Positions 54,215 through 62,766 of a stretch of 64,000 nt of DNA are shown in pieces. Each line of letters begins with the position of its first letter. Within the stretch, counting starts at the first letter, position 1. The position numbers and the translations under genes were made by a program. Location of the stretch: contig JAFEAT010000020.1 in NCBI GenBank assembly GCA_018266255.1, positions 62,001-126,000 of the forward strand, given 5' to 3'. Source of the stretch: Cyanobacteria bacterium SZAS-4. GTDB lineage: Bacteria > Cyanobacteriota > Vampirovibrionia > Obscuribacterales > Obscuribacteraceae. The notes below the pieces were generated by a model. It saw nothing but the letters and a program-made list of their open reading frames with translations, searched no databases and had not been told where the DNA came from.

Positions 54215-55156
54215 ATGGGTAATTTTTACTCGAACATCACGTTGACTACGGATGAACGAGATAAAGTGATCGACTTTTTGGTTGAGAAGAAACGCCACAC
54301 CTTTGTTTATCCAATCGATAAATTCATCTGTGTGTTTCCGAAGAGCGACGACATTTTATTCGAGCTGGCCGAGCAATTGTCCAGCGAATTTAAGTGCCCT
54401 GCTTTCTCTGTCATCATTCACGACGATAGTTTGTTGATGTACAAACTATTTGATTCTGGAACTCTTCTGGATGATTACAATTCCTGCCCAGGATATTTCT
54501 CAGGTGTGAATCAACCAAGCACCGGCGGTGACGCTGAAAAGCTCTGCTCAGTCTACTCTGTGCCGGATGAACGCAATTCATTGACAGAAATTCTGCGCAA
54601 GGAATACACGTTCGAATCGAATCGGCACGATGCAATTATCGCCAAATTGAATTTGCCTTACTGCACCGTTGGTGGTGGCTTTGGTTATTTGCAAGAAGAC
54701 GATGTTCCACCTGAACTCGACGTCAGCGATCTGGTGGAAACATCTCCAGAAGGTGACGGAGACTCTTCTGAGCCCGCTCGTCCCCGCAAGTTTGTGGATT
54801 TGGGTGAAGGTTCTGATCCGGCAAGCAGTGCGGTGAGCCAGATTTTGAGCAATCCTGATTTGCTTCAGAAAGCATGGGAGAAGGCAAAGGCTGGCGCCGA
54901 TGATTACGTCAAAGCGATGCTTGAGGCCGAGGTGCAAGGAACGGCCGGCGGTGACGCTGTTGTTATTACTAGCAAGGGGAATTTGCAATTTACTGGTATC
55001 AAAATTAGACCAGACGCAATTGATCCCAACGCGGTCGAGGCACTTGAAGATCTTGTACTAGTTGCTCTCAATGACGTTGCTCAGCAAACCCGCATCAAGA
55101 TGGAAGCGACGAAGAAAAACGTTTTAAACCAGCAGCTAGGACAACTCGGACTGTGA
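54215..55156 (+). CDS. YbaB/EbfC-type domain fused to an unknown N-terminal domain
   Basis: 313 residues. Residues 1-180 form an unrecognised mixed domain (NITLTTDERDKVIDFLVEKK and SVIIHDDSLLMYKLFDSGTL); no signal peptide. Residues 185-205 are acidic linker. Residues 210-310 resemble YbaB: helix (PDLLQKAWEKAKAGADDYVK), beta strands (VQGTAGGDAVVITSKGNLQF) and a long C-terminal helix. YbaB proteins are small dimeric nucleoid-associated DNA-binding proteins, so the fusion may bring a partner to DNA. The next gene encodes a single YbaB protein 21 bases downstream. Confidence 0.75.
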   Translation: MGNFYSNITLTTDERDKVIDFLVEKKRHTFVYPIDKFICVFPKSDDILFELAEQLSSEFKCPAFSVIIHDDSLLMYKLFDSGTLLDDYNSCPGYFSGVNQPSTGGDAEKLCSVYSVPDERNSLTEILRKEYTFESNRHDAIIAKLNLPYCTVGGGFGYLQEDDVPPELDVSDLVETSPEGDGDSSEPARPRKFVDLGEGSDPASSAVSQILSNPDLLQKAWEKAKAGADDYVKAMLEAEVQGTAGGDAVVITSKGNLQFTGIKIRPDAIDPNAVEALEDLVLVALNDVAQQTRIKMEATKKNVLNQQLGQLGL

Positions 55157-55177
55157 GGTCCACTTCTACAAGAACCA

Positions 55178-55486
55178 ATGACTAATTCTGCAGACAACGA
55201 AAATCCGCTACCACGCATGCATCAGATGCTGCTGAAGATCCGGCGGGAACTCGATGCCATTATTGTTGAAGGGGTGTCTAGTGATGGTGCCGTGCGTGTT
55301 GTGCTTAGCGGCGGAACTAAGTTCAAGTCGGTGACGATCGAACCTTCTTTGGTCGCTAAGAACAAACAGGAAGAACTCGAAAAAGCACTTCTCGAGGCAA
55401 CACAGAGCGCTGTTAATCAGGTGCTTCTCCAGGTCAAACTAAAGACGGATGCTTTGCGACAGGAGTTCGGATTTCCGCAACAGTGA
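55178..55486 (+). CDS. YbaB/EbfC-family nucleoid-associated protein
   Basis: 102 residues, the normal size. Helix (MHQMLLKIRRELDAIIVEG), strands (DGAVRVVLSGGTKFKSVTI) and C-terminal helix (EEELEKA-type LLEATQSAVNQVLLQV) follow the family. It binds DNA as a dimer. It follows the larger YbaB-like fusion by 21 bases, so the two could form a mixed dimer. Confidence 0.87.
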   Translation: MTNSADNENPLPRMHQMLLKIRRELDAIIVEGVSSDGAVRVVLSGGTKFKSVTIEPSLVAKNKQEELEKALLEATQSAVNQVLLQVKLKTDALRQEFGFPQQ

Positions 55487-55541
55487 AAAATTTGAAGTCA
55501 AGCGACGTGTTAAAATTACAGCGTTTGGATTAGGGGACAAA

Positions 55542-55973
55542 ATGGATACGAGTGGCGTTCATACATGGTTGGTTTTGTGGAAGGCTTATGACGCCTGCCA
55601 CAACCATGCAGAGCGAAGCATCGAAGCTCTCGGCATGTGCTATTCAGATTTCGCCGTAATGGAGTGTCTGTTTCATCGCGGACCTCAAACAATCAACGCA
55701 ATAGGCACCAAAGTATCACTGACAAGCGGCTCCATTACCACTGCTGTAGATAGGCTTGAGCGTCGCGCATTCGTTGAACGTCAGAGTTCAGCCGATGACC
55801 GACGCGCGAAAGTTGTAAGTCTGACTATGGAAGGTCGAAAAGTAATCCAGAACGCATTTGACAAACATCAAATCGACATGGAAAAAATGGCAGCTCCATT
55901 GAGCGTTTCAGAGCGTCAAACCCTGCTCAAGCTTTTGAAGAAGCTTGGAAAATCAGCCGCATCTTCAGATTAG
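55542..55973 (+). CDS. MarR-family transcription regulator
   Basis: 143 residues from ATG at 55542 with AGGGGA upstream; the frame from 55449 overlaps the YbaB gene. The winged helix shows SYSDFAVMECLFHRGPQ-like entry, SLTSGSITTAVDRLERRAFV for recognition, and RQSSADDRRAKVVSLTMEGR for the wing, the standard DxR pattern. It is expected to repress or activate genes in response to a small molecule or oxidation (a Cys lies near residue 19 and another near 34). Confidence 0.9.
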   Translation: MDTSGVHTWLVLWKAYDACHNHAERSIEALGMCYSDFAVMECLFHRGPQTINAIGTKVSLTSGSITTAVDRLERRAFVERQSSADDRRAKVVSLTMEGRKVIQNAFDKHQIDMEKMAAPLSVSERQTLLKLLKKLGKSAASSD

Positions 55974-56021
55974 CTCAGCAGCCTGGTTGATCGCGCGACC
56001 ACCCAGTATGCGCACAAAGCG

Positions 56022-56642
56022 CTAACGCTGATACTCCATATATTCCGATTGGTCTGCCCCGCCATCCTTCTCAGACGAGTGCACGAGAAGGAAAGGCTTA
56101 CTACTCGAGAGCTCAGCTTCGTCACCAACTTTGGGTTCGGTCTTAGCGAAGCCCTGCTCTTCCATGGCTTGCACAATCTCTTCAAATGAATCCGATGGCA
56201 CCACCAACGTGTTTATTGCGCCTTTGTGCACGTTACAGTCGACAAAAAAACGAATTGCAGCGTTTGCAGACGCTTTGTATTCTTCTGGTTCAACCTTTTT
56301 CTTGTTTTTATGCTTCACCTCCATCTGAACTTGCTCAGATGGGCGGATTCCGTATCTGATGAACTTCTCTTGTCCCATTGGTTTGCCCGCTTTGGTGTAC
56401 CAAAACTCTTCGTAGGCCTTGGGTTTCTTGTCGCTGCCATCCGTATTGTCGACATAACTTACGAACACTTTGACCGGATCTTTGCATTTTGAGCCCTTGA
56501 AGTTGAGGACTCCTTTTTGTACTTCGGTCGTCAAAGTTACTTTCCAATCTGGTTCTTTTATATTCACTGCCATCACAGATAGTGGCGTAGAAGCAACCAG
56601 CAGAAGTGCAGTCAAAAGGATTGAATCAGCCCTGCTCTTCAT
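56022..56642 (-). CDS. Exported hypothetical protein coupled to a subtilase gene
   Basis: 206 residues. Signal peptide about 1-25 (SILLTALLLVASTPLSVMA). The mature part has KVTLTTEVQKGVLNFKGSKC, repeated Lys/Glu patches and two cysteines; no family is recognised. Its ATG overlaps the subtilase stop as TAATG, so the two are probably made together, and it may be a substrate, inhibitor or chaperone of that protease. Confidence 0.75.
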   Translation of the reverse strand: MKSRADSILLTALLLVASTPLSVMAVNIKEPDWKVTLTTEVQKGVLNFKGSKCKDPVKVFVSYVDNTDGSDKKPKAYEEFWYTKAGKPMGQEKFIRYGIRPSEQVQMEVKHKNKKKVEPEEYKASANAAIRFFVDCNVHKGAINTLVVPSDSFEEIVQAMEEQGFAKTEPKVGDEAELSSSKPFLLVHSSEKDGGADQSEYMEYQR

Positions 56643-58105
56643 TATCCACCCAGACCCCTTCGTGCCAGTCCTAGAGCTGCTCTGACTGACGCTTCGGCAT
56701 CAGGAATACCGTTGCCATATTTATTGGCGTCCATTGTAATTCCTGCTGGTAGGTATGCTTTTTGCTTCATCAAGAGCACTACCTGGTCACCTGTCAGGGC
56801 TGGGTTCGCAGACCAGACGAGAGCTGCAACACCGGCGCATGTTGGTGCGGCAAACGAGGTGCCACCACTGCACACATCGTTGTCTGACATGTCGGCAGTG
56901 TCGACCTTATCGCCTTGAGCGGCGAAGGTGATGCATGGTCCCGATGCAGACCCATCGCCGTTCTTCGGGGTGATGAATTTGCCGCTGACCTTGGTCATTG
57001 ACACATAATTTACGTAAGATACAGGTTTGCCTAATTGTTCGCCGCTATTGCCGGCTGCGATGAAAATGATTCCATGGTGCCAATCGTGATAGAGACGAAA
57101 TGCGAGAAATTGGATTGGCATGTCATCTTCGATCATCGGACCCTGGCTGATATTGAGAATCTTTGGTCCGCCAGTGGTCATCAAATGCCAGATGGCAGCG
57201 CACATAGCAGTCGATCCTTTGGCGCGAATCGGATAGATGCGTGCCTCTGGTGCGACTCCGCAACAGTGCGATTTGTTGATGGCACCTGCAGCAATCGTTG
57301 CCACCATCGTGCCGTGACCGTTACTTTTCTTTCCCTTGGCGTTCGTGCTTACAACGTCGTATTTGCATCCAGGATTGACCGCATTTGCCAGAACATTCAC
57401 ACCCAGACCAAACAAGGCGCCGAGGCCTAGACCGGCGGCAACTCCCAGTCCGGCACCCATAGGGCTTGAGGCGAGTGCGAGTTTGGCATCCCAAGTGGTG
57501 GCATCGTACCCGGGATCACATTTGCCAGCCAGGTCATATGTGCTCGGGGCTACACCTGTGTCAGCGATGGCTATAGTCTGTCCGGCGCCGGTCGCGCCTA
57601 ACGCCCATGCCTTGGGCGCATTCACCAACCTGAGGAAGCTGCCGCTGCCGCCTTCTTTGTCTTTGACTATATCTTCTTGAGTGTAGTCACCAATCATTTC
57701 ATCAAACTGGTAATTTCTTTGCATCATCCAAATGCGCTTGTCCTTCTTGAGAGCAACTTCAGTCTGGGCGAGTTTGCCCTTTTGCGTTTTGATGATGAGA
57801 ATGCGATATGGACCCTTGCCAATGACGTCTTCAAGTTGTCCGCCCTGTTCCTGGACGAGGTCATGCACTTGCTCGTCAGTGACTTTGCCGGCCGGAATGA
57901 GCATCAAAGTGTCCGGCATGTAAGGAAGTTGTCTTCTCTGTGCAACCGGCGCCGAGTAGCCGCCTTTGGGTGCGTATGCTTTGTACTGCTGAGCGGGGGC
58001 GGCTTCAGATTGAAGCGGGAACGAATTGAACCCAATCAATAACCCAAGAGCAGCGCAGACCACGCCTCGTAAAGTTTTGGCGGTGTCGGTAGTGACGCGA
58101 GACAT
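56642..58105 (-). CDS. Subtilisin-family serine protease (S8) with hydrophobic insert
   Basis: 487 residues with a signal peptide (VVCAALGLLIGFNSF). Residues 60-140 look like an I9-type propeptide (MPDTLMLIPAGKV). The triad is in order: IAIADTGV (D182), NGHGTMVA (H264), GGTSFAAPT (S417), with AAGNSG (N353) for the oxyanion hole. Between D182 and H264 lies an insert of about 35 residues that is strongly hydrophobic and Gly/Ala-rich (GAGLGVAAGLGLGALFGLGV), which is unusual and may anchor the protease in a membrane. The next gene starts in the stop codon region. Confidence 0.93.
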   Translation of the reverse strand: MSRVTTDTAKTLRGVVCAALGLLIGFNSFPLQSEAAPAQQYKAYAPKGGYSAPVAQRRQLPYMPDTLMLIPAGKVTDEQVHDLVQEQGGQLEDVIGKGPYRILIIKTQKGKLAQTEVALKKDKRIWMMQRNYQFDEMIGDYTQEDIVKDKEGGSGSFLRLVNAPKAWALGATGAGQTIAIADTGVAPSTYDLAGKCDPGYDATTWDAKLALASSPMGAGLGVAAGLGLGALFGLGVNVLANAVNPGCKYDVVSTNAKGKKSNGHGTMVATIAAGAINKSHCCGVAPEARIYPIRAKGSTAMCAAIWHLMTTGGPKILNISQGPMIEDDMPIQFLAFRLYHDWHHGIIFIAAGNSGEQLGKPVSYVNYVSMTKVSGKFITPKNGDGSASGPCITFAAQGDKVDTADMSDNDVCSGGTSFAAPTCAGVAALVWSANPALTGDQVVLLMKQKAYLPAGITMDANKYGNGIPDAEASVRAALGLARRGLGG

Positions 58106-58325
58106 GGTTTACCTCCTGGTTGTCCTTGCTAGGAAATCGATTGCGAGTGAACCGCTCCTGTTTTGCTAACAGCGAAGTTCGGCAAATTAGGAAGCTTTCT
58201 ATCAATCTTGATCACTTGGCTTTAACAGCGCATTATAGGCAAATCACAGCGCACCACTAATTAGTCGGTTGAGCGCAGTAGAAAGGAGTATCGCGATAAA
58301 CTCGTGCACAACCAGGAGCGAAGGA

Positions 58326-58892
58326 ATGTCGACTAAGCGTAACAATAAAGGAAGTCTGGCGGAATTCGGACCAGCTTTGCTTATCTTTATTGTGTTCGTC
58401 TTTGTTCCACTTCTAGACTTTGGAACTCTCCCGATCAGATACGGAATTGCCTACAACGGACTTAACCAGTTCATACATCGCGTTGCCATGGCAGAAAAGA
58501 TGTCTGATGCAGAACAAATGCTAAGAAACGAAAGGAGTTTGATCAAATTCCTCATGACGTGCGGTGTTGAAGTAACGCAAGCGAGATTGGATTTGAGGAT
58601 TGTCAATAAATTCAACCAGGAGAAACAGGTAGTTATTCCTGAGCCCTCCCCTGTTCCCAAAGAGTGGCAGCCTGACGCACCAAATGGACCATTTTTGTAT
58701 TATCTCGTTCTGACAACAGACATGAAAATATCGCCGCTGTTTCTAATGAGTGTGCCCTGGGAAGGCATTCCCGGTCTGACTAGCCCCTGCGCGGTCACCA
58801 TCGCAACATCAGCACCATGGGAAAATCTTGGACGCGACCCGAACGCACAAATTTCGCCAGGTGCTGACTATCCGTATTACATGAACGAATAA
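58326..58892 (+). CDS. TadE-like pilus or envelope protein
   Basis: 188 residues from ATG at 58326 (AAGGA just upstream). The N-terminus RNNKGSLAEFGPALLIFIVFVF has the basic start, Glu and hydrophobic helix of TadE-like minor pseudopilins. The rest is periplasmic with a Pro-rich loop. The neighbour at 58998-59942 has a TadG-like start. No TadA ATPase or TadC is in view, so this could be a detached part of a Flp pilus system. Confidence 0.72.
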   Translation: MSTKRNNKGSLAEFGPALLIFIVFVFVPLLDFGTLPIRYGIAYNGLNQFIHRVAMAEKMSDAEQMLRNERSLIKFLMTCGVEVTQARLDLRIVNKFNQEKQVVIPEPSPVPKEWQPDAPNGPFLYYLVLTTDMKISPLFLMSVPWEGIPGLTSPCAVTIATSAPWENLGRDPNAQISPGADYPYYMNE

Positions 58893-58997
58893 TCTAATGT
58901 ATATATCTTGGTTTGGCACCGCTAACTTATTAGGATGTTGCGTACAAGAATTATGGACGCGAATGCAACGCACCAACGCTGACAAGCTAAGGTTCAA

Positions 58998-59942
58998 ATG
59001 ATGAAAAAGTCACGACGCAATAACAGAGGCAACATGATCATCATCGTTGCTGTGGTTTTGTGCCTGACTGCAATGGCTTTGATCGTCGGAATGTCATTTG
59101 GCGGATTGTATTTTGCCCAGAATATTTTGCAGAATTATGCAAACGAATTGGCGTTGAACGGCGCTACTGTTCTCAACGGTAGTGATACAGCAGAACTTTC
59201 TCAAGGAATCAACACCGCCAATCGAGAAGGTCAAATGAATGACATGATCATGCGCACCAGAGAATTGGTCAGAGATTCGCGAGAGAATATGGACCTGACG
59301 GAGCAGGAGATTCAGAACAACGCAGGTTTTCGTAGCTTGTCCGACCAACTTTTAGAAGAGGCGACAGAAAGCGCTAAAGCCATGGAAGTTGAACGAAAGA
59401 GGCTCAAAAGAGTTTCTGAGCAAGAAGCTACCGACTTGATCAAAAATCGACTGGCCACAATCAGCAAGATGAACGTAAAGCTCCCGTGGATTCAAATGAG
59501 CTCGCCCAGGCTGTTTAGATTGAAAGGCATCGTATTTGGTCAAGTCAGAGGTATGCACTCAAACGTCGAACAACTGAGCGAAGCCAACAATCTGCAACGA
59601 GAAGATCAAAATTACGTAGCTGCCAACAAGCACTACAATGCCGGCACAAATGCCAGACTGGAAGGACCGGAAGCAAACCTCGACTTTAAAGTATCATCCC
59701 TTCAGCCAGCATCATTGACCAAAGAAGTCGCTCCCGCCCGTCTGATTTTGCCTAGTTCCTTCGCACTTACCAAGGGTGCCGACGATCTTTCGTCAGCTGT
59801 TCAGGTCAGCCTAATTATGGATGTTCGCACCACTATCGGTGCCGTCACAGATCATCAAATAATGGTCAGGGGAATCGCTACAACGACAGGCGCCAGCGCG
59901 TTACGCCGAGACGACAGCGAGTTCACAACGTTCGAACAATGA
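58998..59942 (+). CDS. TadG-like membrane protein
   Basis: 314 residues. The start RRNNRGNMIIIVAVVLCLTA is a Tad-type basic-then-hydrophobic segment (about 12-35), followed by an extracytoplasmic helical region (NILQNYANELALNGATVLNG) and a beta region near the end. TadG-like proteins carry one membrane helix and an Asn-rich periplasmic part. It follows the TadE-like gene by 105 bases on the same strand. Confidence 0.7.
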   Translation: MMKKSRRNNRGNMIIIVAVVLCLTAMALIVGMSFGGLYFAQNILQNYANELALNGATVLNGSDTAELSQGINTANREGQMNDMIMRTRELVRDSRENMDLTEQEIQNNAGFRSLSDQLLEEATESAKAMEVERKRLKRVSEQEATDLIKNRLATISKMNVKLPWIQMSSPRLFRLKGIVFGQVRGMHSNVEQLSEANNLQREDQNYVAANKHYNAGTNARLEGPEANLDFKVSSLQPASLTKEVAPARLILPSSFALTKGADDLSSAVQVSLIMDVRTTIGAVTDHQIMVRGIATTTGASALRRDDSEFTTFEQ

Positions 59943-60028
59943 ACGGGACTGTCGATGGTTTAGTGTTTCGTGCACTTACGAGCGGGTGCTTAAATTGACT
60001 CATTTCGTTTGTTTCCGCCGGTTGTTGC

Positions 60029-61186
60029 CTAGTTTGCTCCACTTGTATCCCAGACATATTCGCTGTCCGAAGTGGTTGTAGTAGTCGTCGTTGTGGTTGA
60101 AGTCGTAGGCGCAGGTGTTCCGCCAACGGTCTGAGGATTTGAATCCGGCTGCACATCTTCAGGTTCACCGCCTTTGTAATGGAATGTACCTGATCTACCA
60201 TTAAGACCTTGAGTGGGAGTAGTCCTTTTAGACTTACTGATCGAAGGACTGGACTCTACAATTTTGGAGTCAAACGGCTCTTGCTGTGGTGGCATCATGA
60301 ACAGCACCGCTACCGCGCTGAGCACGACAAGGGCACCAACGACGAATAGAAGCAACAGATTTCGCTTGCGCCGCGCCTGGAGAGGGCAATTCTTAGTCAT
60401 GAATTTGCCATCTGCCCTCTTGAACAGCGTTGCTTTCTTGATGCTCTCTTGTTTGAAAATTAAGGCTTCTGCTTCATCAAGCTCCATGCCTGTAAAGTCG
60501 TATACCTGAGTGTGACATTTTGAACATGCGCGCACGCGATCGCCACTACGTTCTGCCCAAGTAAAGGAGCATGGCGTAGCCATTTTTTTGCTGTCGACCT
60601 GATGAAATTCTTTTACCGGTTCGTTCGCCCTTTCCAAAGCTAATTCAGCTGCTCGGATTTTTTTCTTTTCAGCAGATTTTTCCAGCGCTGAAGATAACAC
60701 GCGGTGATCGAGCATAGTTTTAGCGACGTAGCGCTCGATTTTATGCTCGGGAACGGAGACCTTTATGGTTGTATCCAAATTAGAGGAAACTTGCGAAACA
60801 GAATTCGGTGGTGTCACTTCCGTCAATGTTTTAGCAACTTTCCTGCCTTTTTTTGCAGTCAAGAAATCGGATGGCAATGACAGCTCCAGCATCGTCTTCT
60901 GCACTTTTCTCGGTGCTGGCTGAGCATCGCCGGATTGATTGTCACCTGCAATAGGTGCCAATTCATCCTTTGCGACTGGGCGCGCAATTTCCAAGTTTGT
61001 CTTGGCTAGTTGTTTTCTGCCGGCTGCTTCGTCAGTCCCCCGAGGTGTCGCGCCTTCCAGGATAGTTTTAGAAACTTTTCGATTTGTTTTGTCGCCTTTA
61101 GCCGGTGTGCCAGTGCCAGGGCTGTCTGCCGACTTGATTTGCTTGCTGTCGGCGTCATCGGAGCCATCGCCCGATCCTGGTGTCAT
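60029..61186 (-). CDS. Membrane protein with five K-T-x-L-E motifs and a Cys-rich domain
   Basis: 385 residues. Residues 30-175 hold five similar motifs: SKTILEGATP, AKTNLEIARP, QKTMLELSLP, AKTLTEVTPP and AKTMLDHRVL. Residues 205-270 form a domain with CSFTWAERSGDRVRACSKCH, VYDFTGMELDEAEALI and TKNCPLQ, a pattern that recurs in uncharacterised envelope proteins. A membrane helix (LLLLFVVGALVVLSAVAVLF) and a Thr-rich tail follow. Each motif has a Thr next to an acidic residue, so it may be a kinase substrate for the many Ser/Thr kinases encoded nearby. No enzyme motif is seen. Confidence 0.72.
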   Translation of the reverse strand: MTPGSGDGSDDADSKQIKSADSPGTGTPAKGDKTNRKVSKTILEGATPRGTDEAAGRKQLAKTNLEIARPVAKDELAPIAGDNQSGDAQPAPRKVQKTMLELSLPSDFLTAKKGRKVAKTLTEVTPPNSVSQVSSNLDTTIKVSVPEHKIERYVAKTMLDHRVLSSALEKSAEKKKIRAAELALERANEPVKEFHQVDSKKMATPCSFTWAERSGDRVRACSKCHTQVYDFTGMELDEAEALIFKQESIKKATLFKRADGKFMTKNCPLQARRKRNLLLLFVVGALVVLSAVAVLFMMPPQQEPFDSKIVESSPSISKSKRTTPTQGLNGRSGTFHYKGGEPEDVQPDSNPQTVGGTPAPTTSTTTTTTTTTSDSEYVWDTSGAN

Positions 61187-61520
61187 CTTCTAAAACTCCG
61201 GAGAACGCCTTTGAGAATTCTGCATCTTCAATGTATCAGCAACTGAGCTGAAATGGCACATACATCCCTCAATACGACAGTGCAGGCACTGCGTCAAAGA
61301 AAAGAAAAACATCGGACGAACTGGATCGCAAAACTGAGGAAGTGGCAAACGCAATCAGTACAGCCTTGTCTTCATTTGGGAAGATGGTCGCAGAGGCAGA
61401 TCCAACCATCGAAGCATACGGACGACTTGGGAAAATGATTTCGCTATTTAAACTAATGTTGAGCGTGTGAGTTTTGCCTCTGCGGTGAACAATAAACTGT
61501 GACTGTTTGAGGCGAAATTG
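61187..61520. other. 334-base intergenic region with one interrupted frame
   Basis: The region between the divergent K-T-x-L-E membrane protein and PPK2 holds the TGA-interrupted frame described at 61231-61470. I see no clear promoter or hairpin in it. Confidence 0.4.
61231..61470 (+). pseudogene. Small frame interrupted by TGA
   Basis: ATG at 61231 reads MYQQLS, then TGA at 61249, and the same frame then continues for 72 codons to a TGA at 61468 with protein-like content (KKRKTSDELDRKTEEVANAI, then KMVAEADPTIEAYGRLGK). The downstream part has no ATG until residue 52 of the frame. It could be a decayed gene, a sequence error or chance. The reading frame that starts at 61253 has poor composition and is not favoured. 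Confidence 0.3.
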
Positions 61521-62744
61521 ATGGCTAAATCTAATAATGGTGGTTCTCGATCACCGTCGAGTCGGTCTCCACGGGCGAAGCAGGCGAGTTCTGCTGTTGC
61601 TACGCGCGGCAGAACTCGCGCAGCTAAGAAGGTCAATGCCGCCGTTGTTGAGCAAAGCAGTGCACAGTTGATGTCTGATAATCCGAAGGTCTCCAAAAAT
61701 GGCGGCGCAGGTGGAAAAACGCGAGGTCGAAAGTCCGCTGCAAAGTCAGCTGTGCAATCGGTGACTATGCTCGATGAAAACAATGGACATGACTCCAATG
61801 GATCAGCAGTTGGTGCGAAAGAATCCACGTCGAAAAAAACTAACGCGAGAGTTTCGAGTGGTAAGCGTTCGCGAAAGCTATCGATCAAGTCTGGCGAAGT
61901 CAGTCTGAGCAGCAAAGATCTTGCCAAATTGAATACTCATCGCGGTCTGCTTAAGATGTTGAAGTCTAAAAACATCAAGCTAAAATCCGTTCTCGCCGAG
62001 ATGCAATATGAAGAAGAGCTTGTGCTGCTGCAAATTGAGTTGGTCAAAATGCAGCGATGGGCTCAAAAGAATGGAAAACGAATCGCAATTCTATTTGAGG
62101 GGCGAGATGCAGCTGGTAAAGGTGGGTCAATCAGACGTTTTACAGAGCACCTCAATCCGCGTTCTATGCGCGTTGTAGCATTGCCCAAACCGAGTGAAGC
62201 AGAGAAGGGGCAATGGTATTTCCAGCGCTACAGTGTGCAACTTCCAAGCGCTGGTGAAATAGTGTTCTTCGATCGTAGTTGGTACAACAGAGCTGTTGTA
62301 GAGCCAGTGAACGGATTTTGTACTGACGAAGAATACGACCGATTTATGCAGCAAGTGACAGAGTTCGAGCATATGTTGTATGAAGATGGAATCATGATTA
62401 TCAAATTTTGGTTTTCGATTTCGCGCGAGGAGCAATTGGCCAGATTCACTTCTCGTCGTGTCAATCCGCTCAAGCAGTGGAAACTGAGCCCTATCGACGA
62501 TAAGGCACAGGAATTGTGGGCCAAGTACAGTCACTTCAAAGAGTTGATGTTTAGCCGCACTCATACATCTTTCAGTCCGTGGATTATTGTGCAAGCGAAT
62601 AACAAAAAGTTGGCGCGACTTGAAAGTATTCGTTATGTATTGAGCACAGTTGACTATGGCAGCAAAGATTCTGCGAAAGTAGATTTGTTTCCTGACCCAA
62701 ACATAGTTTCTCGCTATCATCGCAATAGCGCCAACCAGGATTAG
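61521..62744 (+). CDS. ppk2: Polyphosphate kinase 2 with basic N-terminal extension
   Basis: 407 residues from ATG at 61521, with GAGG upstream. Residues 1-130 are a Ser/Lys/Arg/Gly-rich disordered extension (SRSPSSRSPRAKQASSAV). The PPK2 domain is about 150-395: FEGRDAAGKGG (Walker A), EIVFFDRSWYNRAVVEPV (Walker B), FWFSISREEQ and LSPIDDKAQELW. PPK2 moves phosphate between polyphosphate and nucleotides, usually making GTP or ATP from GDP or ADP. The one-domain form fits class I. The extension is not usual for the family and could bind polyphosphate or nucleic acid. Confidence 0.93.
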   Translation: MAKSNNGGSRSPSSRSPRAKQASSAVATRGRTRAAKKVNAAVVEQSSAQLMSDNPKVSKNGGAGGKTRGRKSAAKSAVQSVTMLDENNGHDSNGSAVGAKESTSKKTNARVSSGKRSRKLSIKSGEVSLSSKDLAKLNTHRGLLKMLKSKNIKLKSVLAEMQYEEELVLLQIELVKMQRWAQKNGKRIAILFEGRDAAGKGGSIRRFTEHLNPRSMRVVALPKPSEAEKGQWYFQRYSVQLPSAGEIVFFDRSWYNRAVVEPVNGFCTDEEYDRFMQQVTEFEHMLYEDGIMIIKFWFSISREEQLARFTSRRVNPLKQWKLSPIDDKAQELWAKYSHFKELMFSRTHTSFSPWIIVQANNKKLARLESIRYVLSTVDYGSKDSAKVDLFPDPNIVSRYHRNSANQD

Positions 62745-62766
62745 ACTAAAAGGGATCAGTGCACAG

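Noticed and set aside
61249..61251. In-frame TGA as selenocysteine
   Set aside because: No SECIS-like hairpin is evident just downstream and the position is near the start, so I treat it as an interruption.
61253..61438. 61-codon frame upstream of PPK2
   Set aside because: Composition is not protein-like and another frame across the same bases looks better, though that one is broken by TGA.
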